The position numbers were made by a program, and so were the translations under genes. The notes under the pieces were generated by a model, which was not told the origin of the DNA, made no database searches, and saw nothing but the letters and a program-made list of their open reading frames with translations. 64,000 bases of DNA. It comes from Chryseobacterium endalhagicum. Lineage in GTDB: Bacteria; Bacteroidota; Bacteroidia; Flavobacteriales; Weeksellaceae. Where the stretch lies: assembly GCF_016745235.1 (NCBI RefSeq), contig NZ_JAELVM010000001.1, positions 1,315,856 through 1,379,855 on the forward strand, given 5' to 3'. This document shows, piece by piece, positions 52,543 to 60,975 of this stretch; position 1 is the stretch's first letter; every line of letters begins with the position of its first letter.

Positions 52543-52869
52543 CACATTTTAAAGAATGTTTCAAGAGGTATTCTATATGTTTCCCCTTGCTGGCGCGAGC
52601 ATCTTGCTCGTGTCCGAAATGTAGCATTCTAAAACCATTCATTATATTTTCGTTTAAATTTGTAGTATAAGAATGGGTAACGAGCGTGACGCTCGCACCA
52701 GCGTTATTCAAAATATACAAAACAACAGATTTACTTTCTTATGGTTTCCCATAAAGGCAAATAAATCCCAACTTTCGTCAGGATTTATTCATTTATAAGT
52801 TTGAAAAATTCAGATAAGCTGAGTTTTCTCGTTTCGCACATTTTAAAGAACGTTTCAACAGGTATTCTA
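52543..52869. repeat. REP-type palindromes and a 33-bp direct repeat
   Basis: The gap 52480-52940 holds no gene. It contains a 33-bp direct repeat (52543-52575 and 52837-52869, two mismatches), an inverted variant of the REP unit (GCTGGCGCGAGCATCTTGCTCG, 52589-52610) and a unit at 52671-52705 matching that at 51973 at 34 of 35 bases. An open frame across this area is only translation of repeat sequence. Confidence 0.65.
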
Positions 52870-52940
52870 AAAATGGCTAATGGCAGGCCTTCTCTAAGAT
52901 ACTTCACAATAAAAAAACCAAACAGCATCAATCAAATTTC

Positions 52941-52948
52941 TATATTTG
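52941..52948 (+). promoter_or_regulatory. -7 box (TATATTTG) of the AraC regulator gene
   Basis: A perfect TAnnTTTG 88 bases before the regulator's start codon. No TTG is found at the expected distance upstream. Confidence 0.4.
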
Positions 52949-53036
52949 CACCTATTGGGTTTTGAAGCTTGAAAGGCTTTTGGAATTCTGATGAAAGAAT
53001 AAAAATAAAACAGCCATAAACAAAGAAAACTAAGGA

Positions 53037-54191
53037 ATGGATAAAATTAATGTGTTGATTATTGTAACTACAATTTCTTTGCTCATTTCGCTGCTTCTTG
53101 CAATTTTTCTGCTTACGGTTAAAACGAAACACAGGGTAAGTAATGCTCTGTTTGCTGCTTTTCTATTGGTAACGGCAATAGATGTTTTTGAACCTTGGTT
53201 TAACATCCTGTTTGATGGTCCGTCCAATCTGGGGATGTTCAGGAGTTCCTTCGCTTTTTTGCAGATTCCGGTCTTTTATCTGTATGTATTATCGGTTTGT
53301 TATTCGGATTTTAAACTTAAGCCGAAGCATCTGCTGCATCTGCTGCCGTTTTTGGTGGGCAACTTAATGTTACTGCCCCGTTTTTATGGTGTAGATACCG
53401 CCTCGAAAATTAGTTTTATTCAGAACCGTCAAAGCATGATAGAGCTGCAGTTCAATCATATTTTGATCCATATTCAGATCGTTATATACATTATCGCTGT
53501 TTTCAGGCTGTTAAGGAAAACAAAGCGGCTTTATCTTGAAAATTATGCCGGGAAAAATATCAGTTCCTATAATTGGCTGTTTCAGTTTACCGTTGTACTG
53601 ACCATTGTGTATATGGCGGCTCTTTTAAAAAACATCCTTAAATTTTCCGATTATCCACACGTTTCCGAATGGATAAAAATAGGGCTTCTGGTATCCCAGC
53701 TTTTTATTATCTGCTGGTACCTGTTCAAGGCATTGAATCATCCGGGTCTTTTCAGAAATATTGATTCGAAATTAAAGCTTGTTTCTGAGATGGTTTCAGA
53801 AAAGGAAAGCGGTGAAGAATCAGCGGCTGATGAAAAAGAATATAATGAAGAGCTTTTGAAATTAAAAAAATATATGGTTGAAAAGAAACCTTTTCTTAAT
53901 TCTTCACTCACCATTCAGGATATTTCCGGGGACATTGAAATTCCTGTCCGGGATCTGTCGCTTTTAATCAATCATCAGTTAGGGCAGCATTTCTATGATT
54001 TCGTTAATACCTATCGCATCGAGGCTGCTATGGAGATATTGAAAGATGATACAAAAAGTAAGGTGACGATCCTTGAAATCCTGTACGAAGTTGGTTTTAA
54101 TTCAAAATCTTCTTTCAATACTGCTTTTAAAAAACATACCGGTACTACACCAACTTATTATCGTAAAGAATTGCAAGTCAGTGAATTGTAA
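53037..54191 (+). CDS. Membrane-anchored AraC-family regulator
   Basis: A 384-residue transcription regulator with an N-terminal membrane part of about seven helices (from INVLIIVTTISLLISLLLAIFLL to IIKIGLLVSQLFIICWYLF-like segments, about 5-240), a charged linker (EKESGEESAADEKEYNEE), and a C-terminal AraC domain (about 285-380): LTIQDISGDIEIPVRDLSLLIN for the first helix-turn-helix and ILEILYEVGFNSKSSFNTAFKKHTGTTP for the second. It is a close paralogue of the gene at 59632. It is transcribed toward three serine hydrolase genes, which it may control in response to a membrane or periplasmic signal. Confidence 0.88.
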   Translation: MDKINVLIIVTTISLLISLLLAIFLLTVKTKHRVSNALFAAFLLVTAIDVFEPWFNILFDGPSNLGMFRSSFAFLQIPVFYLYVLSVCYSDFKLKPKHLLHLLPFLVGNLMLLPRFYGVDTASKISFIQNRQSMIELQFNHILIHIQIVIYIIAVFRLLRKTKRLYLENYAGKNISSYNWLFQFTVVLTIVYMAALLKNILKFSDYPHVSEWIKIGLLVSQLFIICWYLFKALNHPGLFRNIDSKLKLVSEMVSEKESGEESAADEKEYNEELLKLKKYMVEKKPFLNSSLTIQDISGDIEIPVRDLSLLINHQLGQHFYDFVNTYRIEAAMEILKDDTKSKVTILEILYEVGFNSKSSFNTAFKKHTGTTPTYYRKELQVSEL

Positions 54192-54330
54192 TTACCCGTA
54201 CTCTTTTCTGTAAAGATCCGTACTTATTTTTTTGCACAAATCGGGTCGAATACTTTTATTCGGTCGCGTGATTTTGTTTTCTCCCACATCTTTGTATCGA
54301 AATAATTTTTAAACATAAAAAAACGATACA

Positions 54331-55389
54331 ATGAAAACTTCATCAAAATTTTTAGCAGCCCTGTTATTCATAAGCAGCTTTTCTTTTGGACAGAATATTT
54401 CCAAAAAAATTGATTCCATAATCAATGATAATTATAAAAAAAATCCGGAGGTGGGGATCAGTGTTGGCTTTATCAATAATAATGAAGAATATTATACAGC
54501 CCATGGAAAATTGAATGCAGAAAGTGACAGTAAAATCGATAAAAATTCCCTGTTTGAAATTGCGTCAATTACTAAAATCCTGACTTCCAATTTAATTGCC
54601 CAGGCGGTTACGGATCATAAAATAAAGCTGGATGATTATATAGACGGATTTCTTCCCAAAGCGTATATACTGCAGGAAAATCTCAGAAACAAAATTAAAA
54701 TTTCGGATCTGGCATCGCATCAGTCCGGTTTGCCTGATATAGATTTTGCAAAATTGATAGCGCAGGATCCACAACAGCCTGTACATAAAATAACGGAAGA
54801 AACATTAGCCGCTATAATCAATAATTGCAGTGAACTGAAGGATTATGGCAAATACCGCTATTCTACGATTGGCTATACATTGCTGGGGCAAATATTAGAG
54901 AAAGTATATGGTAAGACTTATGACGAAATTATCAGAGCCAAAATCATAAAGCCACTGCACATGAAAAATACATTAACAAAGGATTTTAATGTGAAAAACA
55001 GAACAACAGCCCACAATCCGGAAGGCGGAATCCAGGAATTTTTCAAATGGAATATTACCGCTCCTGCAGGACTGGTAAAATCCAGCGCCTCTGATATGGT
55101 TACGTTTTTAAAAGCAGTTTTAAATAAAGAAACAGTAATGGGTAAAGCGGCCATTATCACAGAAAAAATTGTGTATAAAGATCAAAAAAGAGAAATGGGG
55201 CTGGGGTTCAATATTGTGACGGATGAGAGCAATACAATTTATATGAAATCAGGGGATTCTATGGGACAGTCTTCAATCATCTGCTACAACAGGAATAAAA
55301 ACTGGGGCATCATTATACTTCTTGACCAGAGAAATTCAAAAATGAGACAGGATCTGCTGAATACCATTTATGATAAAGTATTGAAATAA
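54331..55389 (+). CDS. Serine hydrolase of the beta-lactamase (class C) fold, secreted
   Basis: A 352-residue enzyme with signal peptide MKTSSKFLAALLFISSFSFG. The nucleophile motif S-x-x-K is S79-I-T-K82 in FEIASITKILTSN. The second motif is YRYSTIGYTLLG (Tyr-Ser-Thr, where the family usually has Tyr-x-Asn). Other landmarks are DLASHQSGLPDI and APAGLVKSSASDMVTFLKA. Such proteins include beta-lactamases, D-amino peptidases and esterases; most in this group are not true beta-lactamases. It is first of three consecutive hydrolases. The weak second motif makes the activity uncertain. Confidence 0.87.
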   Translation: MKTSSKFLAALLFISSFSFGQNISKKIDSIINDNYKKNPEVGISVGFINNNEEYYTAHGKLNAESDSKIDKNSLFEIASITKILTSNLIAQAVTDHKIKLDDYIDGFLPKAYILQENLRNKIKISDLASHQSGLPDIDFAKLIAQDPQQPVHKITEETLAAIINNCSELKDYGKYRYSTIGYTLLGQILEKVYGKTYDEIIRAKIIKPLHMKNTLTKDFNVKNRTTAHNPEGGIQEFFKWNITAPAGLVKSSASDMVTFLKAVLNKETVMGKAAIITEKIVYKDQKREMGLGFNIVTDESNTIYMKSGDSMGQSSIICYNRNKNWGIIILLDQRNSKMRQDLLNTIYDKVLK

Positions 55390-55456
55390 AAATAGTTGTA
55401 AAAAACACACAGAACAGGATTGCAATAAAACTTTTAACCTACAAAAAAATCATACC

Positions 55457-56923
55457 ATGAAAAATACCCTTTATTTACTAATCGCCGCATTCATCATGCT
55501 GAGCTGCCAGACAAACAATCATGTAGTAAACTCAAAAAGAAATTATAACTTTCTTACGGACAGTTTGCGGATTGACAAGCAATTGGAACAATACAAACTT
55601 CCGGGATTCAGTCTTGTTGTTTTTGAAAATTATAAAATTGTATACACCAGCCAGGCAGGAGTAAAATCAATGAATTCTAAAGAAAAGATAGATGAAAATA
55701 CCGCTTTCTCTACGGCATCCATTTCAAAACCCATTACGGCACTTCTTTGTCATATTCTTGAGGAAAAGGGATTGATCAATCTGGATGATCCCATAGACAA
55801 ATATCTGAAGCGTTGGCATTTACCTAAAAGTAAGTTTACTAAAAACAACAATCCTACGTGGAAGCAGTTTTTTAATCATACTGCCGGTACTTCTCAGGGT
55901 GGATTTGAAGATCATTACGAAGGAGAAACAATTCCTACGATAACGCAAAGCCTTTTAGGACAGATTCCCAGATACGATAAAGAAATTGAATTCCTGTTCA
56001 CTCCGGGAACCAATTTTGAATACAGCGGTGGGGGCTATGTAATTATCCAGATGGCACTGGAAGATACTTTGAATAAACCAATTGCAGAGCTGGCACAGGA
56101 ATATATTTTTTCACCGCTTGGCCTGAAGAATACCACAATGATCCAGCCTAATGAAAGGGGATTTCTAACCAATGTGGCTTCTGTGCATGATAAAGACGGG
56201 AAAGTAATCAAAACAGGTTTACCCATCACCCCTCAGGTTGGGGCGTCCGGATTATGGTCTACCCCTACAGATCTGGCTAAGCTTTCTATTGAGATACAAA
56301 ATGCTTTACGTAATAAAAACAACAGGGTGATTTCTCATCAGGTCGCCAAAAAAGTAACGGAAGTAACCACTTTGAAAAATGCGGTGGGCGGCTGGAGTTA
56401 CGGATGGCAAAAATCTTTTGGTTATAATAACTATGACTGGTTTTCATGTAATGGCTCCAATACGGGAGTGGGCGGCAATGTTCTGGCTTCTATGACAGAC
56501 GGGAATGGGATGGTGTATCTTGCCAATGGCGAAAAACTCAATCGTTTTCCTGTGATGAATCATACGAGAATAAAGATCCTTAGCCTGATGGGCTGGAATA
56601 AAACATCTGATGAAGATATTCAGGAAATACCCTTACATTTGAAAAAGCAGTTGATAGGAACCTATGATGACTTTCTTTACGGACAGGGAATGGAAACCAA
56701 AATAGTAGAAAAGAATAACCGTCTTTACGTTGAATCCATGCTTTTGGACTTTCTTAAAGGAAAAAATGATAATGAATTAGTGTATCTGAAAAACGGAACC
56801 TTTAAAATTGTAGATTATCCGAACGTATTAAAATTTGATTTCAGCGGGGGAAAACTAAGTTCCGTTATCTTAACAAGAGGTTCTCTGAAAACTCAGGTTC
56901 AGATTACGGCTAAAAATCAATAA
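55457..56923 (+). CDS. Lipoprotein serine hydrolase of the beta-lactamase fold
   Basis: A 488-residue lipoprotein (MKNTLYLLIAAFIMLSC, Cys17). S-x-x-K is S88-I-S-K91 in FSTASISKPITALL, the second motif is FEYSGGGYVIIQ (Tyr-Ser-Gly), and NHTAGTSQGGF and GASGLWSTPTDLAKLSIEIQ follow. A C-terminal domain of about 110 residues (about 375-488) is beta-rich, as in hydrolases with an added lipocalin-like tail. It lies 67 bases after the preceding hydrolase. Substrate unknown; peptidoglycan peptides or esters are likelier than antibiotics. Confidence 0.87.
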   Translation: MKNTLYLLIAAFIMLSCQTNNHVVNSKRNYNFLTDSLRIDKQLEQYKLPGFSLVVFENYKIVYTSQAGVKSMNSKEKIDENTAFSTASISKPITALLCHILEEKGLINLDDPIDKYLKRWHLPKSKFTKNNNPTWKQFFNHTAGTSQGGFEDHYEGETIPTITQSLLGQIPRYDKEIEFLFTPGTNFEYSGGGYVIIQMALEDTLNKPIAELAQEYIFSPLGLKNTTMIQPNERGFLTNVASVHDKDGKVIKTGLPITPQVGASGLWSTPTDLAKLSIEIQNALRNKNNRVISHQVAKKVTEVTTLKNAVGGWSYGWQKSFGYNNYDWFSCNGSNTGVGGNVLASMTDGNGMVYLANGEKLNRFPVMNHTRIKILSLMGWNKTSDEDIQEIPLHLKKQLIGTYDDFLYGQGMETKIVEKNNRLYVESMLLDFLKGKNDNELVYLKNGTFKIVDYPNVLKFDFSGGKLSSVILTRGSLKTQVQITAKNQ

Positions 56924-56967
56924 AAGACTCAATGATCAATATAACTTTCTTCCCATATCCAAACCAT

Positions 56968-58329
56968 ATGACCCACTCAAAATTAATATTTCTTTTAGGA
57001 ATCAGCTTATTTTCTCTCAAAGGTTTTTCACAAGTCAAAACAGGGAAGGAGAAAGGAAGTTTAGCAGAGAACCGGATGAGTCTTTCTGAAAAATTATCAA
57101 ATTATATGCAGGCTCAGGCTGACGTGAACGGATTTAGCGGTACTGTTCTCATCACCGGAAAAGATGCTGTACTGCTGCGGCAAGCTTATGGTTATGCCAA
57201 TTATGAATGGAAAGTAAAAGCCACTGCCGATACAAAATATAGTTTAGCTTCTGTAAGCAAACAGTTTACTGCGGCGGCTATTCTCCAACTGGCGGAACGT
57301 AAACTTATATCACTTGATGATAAGCTGAATACCTATTTCCCAGGCTTTCCCAAAGGCGAGCAAATCACCCTTCACATGATGCTTGCCCATATGTCCGGGC
57401 TTGCCATGGATTTTGATGAGCTTTATCTTAACCAGGTTTCTTTAACCCAGGATCAGGTATTGGATTATATTAGTAAAAAAGACCTTTTATTTACACCGGG
57501 AGAGCAGACCGCTTACAGTAATATCGGTTACTATCTGCTGGCCCGTATCATAGAGAAAGTAAGCGGAAATAGCTATCCGGCATATCTCAAAGAAAATATT
57601 TTTGATCCCCTGAAAATGCACGAAACCGGAGTTATGACGAATGATGAAGTGATAGCCAATATGTCTGACAGGTATGTCAGGAAAGATAAAAATTATAGCA
57701 AAAATCCGTACATCAATTGGGCATTCAATATTGGGCACGATGGTATTTATTCAACCGTTAATGACCTCTCGATCTGGGATAGTGCACTATATGGTACAAC
57801 CGTTTTAAGTGAAAAAATGAAACAGCTGATGTTTACTTCCTATAACGACCAGAATTTTGGGTATGGGTTTCTGATTAATCCTTTCTATAATCAGGGGCAT
57901 AAACTGATAGCCCATGACGGTGGCTTTTTTGGAGCTATGACTTCCTTCAACCGTTTTACAGATGATGGTTTGCTGGTCATCGTTCTGTCCAATAACCAGT
58001 CTCCGGCTTATATGCTTGCCTATGGATTGGCGGCCATCTGTTTTGGGAAAGATGTTGAACTGCCGTATCATCATCAGAAAGTTAAAAACAACCCTTCACT
58101 CTACAAGCTCTTTAAAGGGAATTATGAAGACATTAAAATTCTTGAAAGCAATGGAAAGCTCTATTACAACGACTTTGATATTGAGCTGTTTCCGGAATCG
58201 GATCATAAATTCTTCAGGTCGGATGATGATAACCGAACCGTTGAATTTATTAAAGATGCCAGTGGAAAATATTCTACCATTAAATTAACCAAAGCCGGAG
58301 TCGTGGAAATACGAAAGAGATCACTTTAA
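56968..58329 (+). CDS. Secreted serine hydrolase of the beta-lactamase fold
   Basis: I start at ATG 56968, because MTHSKLIFLLGISLFSLKGFSQ is a good signal peptide; the frame is open to 56932. This gives 453 residues. S-x-x-K is S95-V-S-K98 in YSLASVSKQFTAAAIL, Y-x-N is TAYSNIGYYLL, and the C-terminal HDGGFFGAMTSF takes the place of the third (K/H-x-G) motif. It has all three elements of an active class C-fold hydrolase. A beta-rich C-terminal domain of about 90 residues follows (DIKILESNGKLYYNDFDIELF). It is third in a row, 44 bases after the lipoprotein hydrolase, and is probably cotranscribed. Confidence 0.88.
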   Translation: MTHSKLIFLLGISLFSLKGFSQVKTGKEKGSLAENRMSLSEKLSNYMQAQADVNGFSGTVLITGKDAVLLRQAYGYANYEWKVKATADTKYSLASVSKQFTAAAILQLAERKLISLDDKLNTYFPGFPKGEQITLHMMLAHMSGLAMDFDELYLNQVSLTQDQVLDYISKKDLLFTPGEQTAYSNIGYYLLARIIEKVSGNSYPAYLKENIFDPLKMHETGVMTNDEVIANMSDRYVRKDKNYSKNPYINWAFNIGHDGIYSTVNDLSIWDSALYGTTVLSEKMKQLMFTSYNDQNFGYGFLINPFYNQGHKLIAHDGGFFGAMTSFNRFTDDGLLVIVLSNNQSPAYMLAYGLAAICFGKDVELPYHHQKVKNNPSLYKLFKGNYEDIKILESNGKLYYNDFDIELFPESDHKFFRSDDDNRTVEFIKDASGKYSTIKLTKAGVVEIRKRSL

Positions 58330-58410
58330 TTGATTGATTATTATTGTCTTATATTAACTTTCGATTGGAACATTGAATCATTTTTTCGCAGATTTAGACA
58401 ATATTTTATT

Positions 58411-58446
58411 GCCGGATTTAGCATTAAACCGGCATTCTATTTTTTA
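58411..58446. terminator. Terminator between convergent hydrolase genes
   Basis: A stem GCCGG-TTTA / TAAA-CCGGC with one bulged A and a 4-base loop, followed on the plus strand by ATTCTATTTTTT. It overlaps the last codons of the minus-strand hydrolase. Confidence 0.6.
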
Positions 58447-59489
58447 GTTTGCTGTATGTCATTATACAGGTTATCCACTACTTTTTCTAAGATTTCTCCT
58501 GTTTCATTAAAGCTGGTGTTGGTCAGTATAGAGATCCCTATATTTTGTTCAGGATAAATCACAAACCAGTTCTGCATGCCGTAAATACCGCCGTGATGTC
58601 TGTACATTAATCCATTACCATTTTCTATGATGTACCAATGATAACCTTCCCAAAAATCAGAACCTTCTTTGTATAATTTTTTATGAGATTCGTGGACAAC
58701 AGGATTGGACTGGTCAAGCTGCAGTTTCATATATTTCACTAAATCCGAAGTAGTGGAGTGCAATCCTGAAATTCCGCCCCATAAGGTTCTGTTGAAATTA
58801 GGCATTAGCTCGTTTTTATCATTATAACCTTTTACCAGTCTGGTTCTGTCATTTTCATTGAGGGTAAACTTGGTTTGGTTCATGGTATTGGGTTTTAAAA
58901 TAAATTCAGTGACCAGTTCTTCAAAAGATTTTTGATAGACTTTTTCAAGGATATAGGCGGTCAGCTCCGGAGCCGTGTTTGAATAGGAATAGACTTCTCC
59001 GGGCTTCGTTTCAATGTTGATGAGTTTTAATCCTTCAAAGAAGGCCTTTTTATTTTCGCTTTTTATAGGAAAATTTGGAAATCCACTGGTATGCGTGATG
59101 AGGTGTTTGATTCTTATAGGTTCGCCTTTAAACTCTAAATTGGGATAAGGTTCGTTAAGATAAATTCTGATATCATCATCCAAATTTATTTTTTGATCAA
59201 GTACGGCTTTAGCAGCCACATAACCTGTAAACGTTTTCGTGACAGAAGCTAATTCATAAAGCGTAGAATCGTTGAGCTTGTTTCCTTTTCCAATCGTTAA
59301 TTCTCCAAAATGTTTTATGGTAGATGTTCCATCTTTAAGCACAGCAACGGAAACAGAATGAAATCTTTTGTCTTCTAATAGCTGAAGCACATTTTTTGTA
59401 ATGGCATTTTCAACGTTTTGTTTGTCGATTTGCTGGACACTTTTACAGCCAACTAAGGCAAAAAATAAAATAAGGGTTACATATTTCAT
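58437..59489 (-). CDS. Lipoprotein serine hydrolase of the beta-lactamase fold
   Basis: A 350-residue lipoprotein (MKYVTLILFFALVGC, Cys15). S-x-x-K is S82-V-T-K85 in YELASVTKTFTGY, Y-x-N is YSYSNTAPELTAYIL, and the third motif is HHGGIYGMQNWFVIYP. All active-site elements of the family are intact. It is on the opposite strand to the other three hydrolases and is adjacent to the second AraC regulator, so it forms the mirror of the arrangement at 53-58 kb. Its substrate is unknown. Confidence 0.88.
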   Translation of the reverse strand: MKYVTLILFFALVGCKSVQQIDKQNVENAITKNVLQLLEDKRFHSVSVAVLKDGTSTIKHFGELTIGKGNKLNDSTLYELASVTKTFTGYVAAKAVLDQKINLDDDIRIYLNEPYPNLEFKGEPIRIKHLITHTSGFPNFPIKSENKKAFFEGLKLINIETKPGEVYSYSNTAPELTAYILEKVYQKSFEELVTEFILKPNTMNQTKFTLNENDRTRLVKGYNDKNELMPNFNRTLWGGISGLHSTTSDLVKYMKLQLDQSNPVVHESHKKLYKEGSDFWEGYHWYIIENGNGLMYRHHGGIYGMQNWFVIYPEQNIGISILTNTSFNETGEILEKVVDNLYNDIQQTKK

Positions 59490-59564
59490 GGTCAGAATTT
59501 TTATTTGATATCATCTGATGCAAATATGCTGTAGAGAATCCTGAAAAAAGTCCGTATAAAAAAG

Positions 59565-59588
59565 TCGGACTCATTTTAATGAGTCCGA
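59565..59588 (-). terminator. Terminator of the second AraC gene
   Basis: A perfect 10-bp stem TCGGACTCAT / ATGAGTCCGA with a 4-base loop; on the minus strand it is followed by CTTTTTT. Confidence 0.85.
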
Positions 59589-59631
59589 TTATCTGCAATC
59601 TAAAGTTTTATTTTTTACAATAGGTTAGTTA

Positions 59632-60756
59632 TCAGTTGTTTCTGAAGGCTGTTGGCGTTTGGTTCGTGTATTTTTTAAATGAAGTGTGAAAAGAGGATTT
59701 TGAATTGAAACCTACTTCATATAAAATTTCCAGCACCGTATATTCTTTTTTTGTGGGATCTTTCAGAATCGTCATTGCTTTTTTAACGCGGTATTCATTC
59801 ACAAAATCAAAAAAATGCTGATTGAGGTGATGGTTAATTAATACAGACAACTCACGAACCGGAATATTCACCTGATCCGCCAGTTCCTGAATCGTTAATG
59901 AAGGTTCCAGGAAAGGTTCTTTTTCAGCCATGAAATTTTTAAGCTGTTCGATCTGAAGACTTTTTGTTTCGTCGGTTTTATTTTCAGCTTCCAGCGTTTC
60001 TGCAAAATCTTCTGTCAATTGCAGGGTAGAATCAATTCTGCGAAAAAGCTCAGGATAATTTAATGCCTTTAAGATAAACCAGCAGGCCGCCAGTAAAAAG
60101 GAAGTTCCTGCCAGAATATGCAGCCAGATAAACAGATCGTTGTATGCGGTATACCGTATGATATTTTTAAAAATAATACATACATGAATGAATAGGAAAA
60201 CGATGGTAAGCTGAAACAGCCATTTGTATAACAGGGTGTTGGGATTGGTGTAGTTTTCAAGATAAATCTTCTTGTATTTTTTGAGTATCATGAATACGCC
60301 CACGATATAAAAGAAAAACTGCAGTTCCCCGATGAGCTGATAAACAAACATTTCAGGAGACTGCCACATGGTTGTAAAGAAATTTTCTTTTGCAGCCCCT
60401 TCTGCCAGATAAAGCTTTGGAACTAAAATTAAGTTGACCACAATGAAAGGAATAAGATGCAGTAAATGCTTTCTTTTTAAGGTGAAATCAGCATAACAAA
60501 CGGCATTCACATACAGATAGAAAATAGGCATTACCAATAAATAAGCAGATATTTTGAAAGCTTTCAGATTATAGCTATCCACAAAAAGATGCATGAAAAT
60601 TCCGCTGATATCAATGGCATTAATAATAAGGAACGCCGCAAATAATCTGTTTTCCAGTTTTCTTTCTGTTTTTACCGTTAACAAAAATACGGCAAGCAGC
60701 AGCGATACAAAAACAGCCATCGCAGCAATAACTTCCAGAAAACTTATTTTGTCCAT
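59632..60756 (-). CDS. Membrane-anchored AraC-family regulator (paralogue)
   Basis: A 374-residue protein of the same make-up as the regulator at 53037: MDKISFLEVIAAMAVFVSLLLAVFLLTVKTERKLENRLFAAFLI here against MDKINVLIIV...AIFLLTVKTKHRVSNALFAAFLL there, several membrane helices to about 235, and a C-terminal AraC domain (LTIQELADQVNIPVRELSVLINHHLNQHFFDFVNEY, EILYEVGFNSKSSFHTSFKKYTNQTP). It is on the minus strand, 140 bases upstream of the fourth hydrolase gene, and is separated from it by a terminator. A TATTTTTG box lies just upstream at 60768-60775. The two regulators arose by duplication. Confidence 0.88.
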   Translation of the reverse strand: MDKISFLEVIAAMAVFVSLLLAVFLLTVKTERKLENRLFAAFLIINAIDISGIFMHLFVDSYNLKAFKISAYLLVMPIFYLYVNAVCYADFTLKRKHLLHLIPFIVVNLILVPKLYLAEGAAKENFFTTMWQSPEMFVYQLIGELQFFFYIVGVFMILKKYKKIYLENYTNPNTLLYKWLFQLTIVFLFIHVCIIFKNIIRYTAYNDLFIWLHILAGTSFLLAACWFILKALNYPELFRRIDSTLQLTEDFAETLEAENKTDETKSLQIEQLKNFMAEKEPFLEPSLTIQELADQVNIPVRELSVLINHHLNQHFFDFVNEYRVKKAMTILKDPTKKEYTVLEILYEVGFNSKSSFHTSFKKYTNQTPTAFRNN

Positions 60757-60767
60757 TAGTTTTTTTG

Positions 60768-60775
60768 CAAAAATA
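60768..60775 (-). promoter_or_regulatory. -7 box (TATTTTTG) of the second AraC gene
   Basis: A perfect TAnnTTTG on the minus strand, 11 bases before the start codon of the AraC gene; the leader would be very short. Confidence 0.4.
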
Positions 60776-60839
60776 GGATATAAGTGATAAAGAGAAATGA
60801 TTGATAGTAATCATTTTTGAAATATTGTGCTGTGGTGTG

Positions 60840-60909
60840 GAAGTCTCCCGAGTTTGAGCTGGTAAATAAAATTGTTTCCTTTAAATTTGATCTAAAGTCG
60901 GGAGACTTC
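60840..60909. repeat. 12-bp inverted repeat with 46-base spacer
   Basis: GAAGTCTCCCGA (60840-60851) and TCGGGAGACTTC (60898-60909) are perfect inverted repeats. It lies at the boundary between the AraC gene and the Qat operon, where base composition drops sharply. No gene in 60776-60975. Confidence 0.6.
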
Positions 60910-60975
60910 GGAGAGCAGGGAACAGGATAATAGATTTTAACCCCTACTATCGAATTAATTGGGAGTAAAATTCTA

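Noticed and set aside
52505..52720. A 71-codon frame on the minus strand
   Set aside because: It runs across two REP units and one copy of the 33-bp direct repeat, so it is repeat translation.
54331..59489. Calling the serine hydrolases antibiotic-resistance beta-lactamases
   Set aside because: They share only the fold and S-x-x-K motif; the other motifs and added domains fit the broad esterase/peptidase group.
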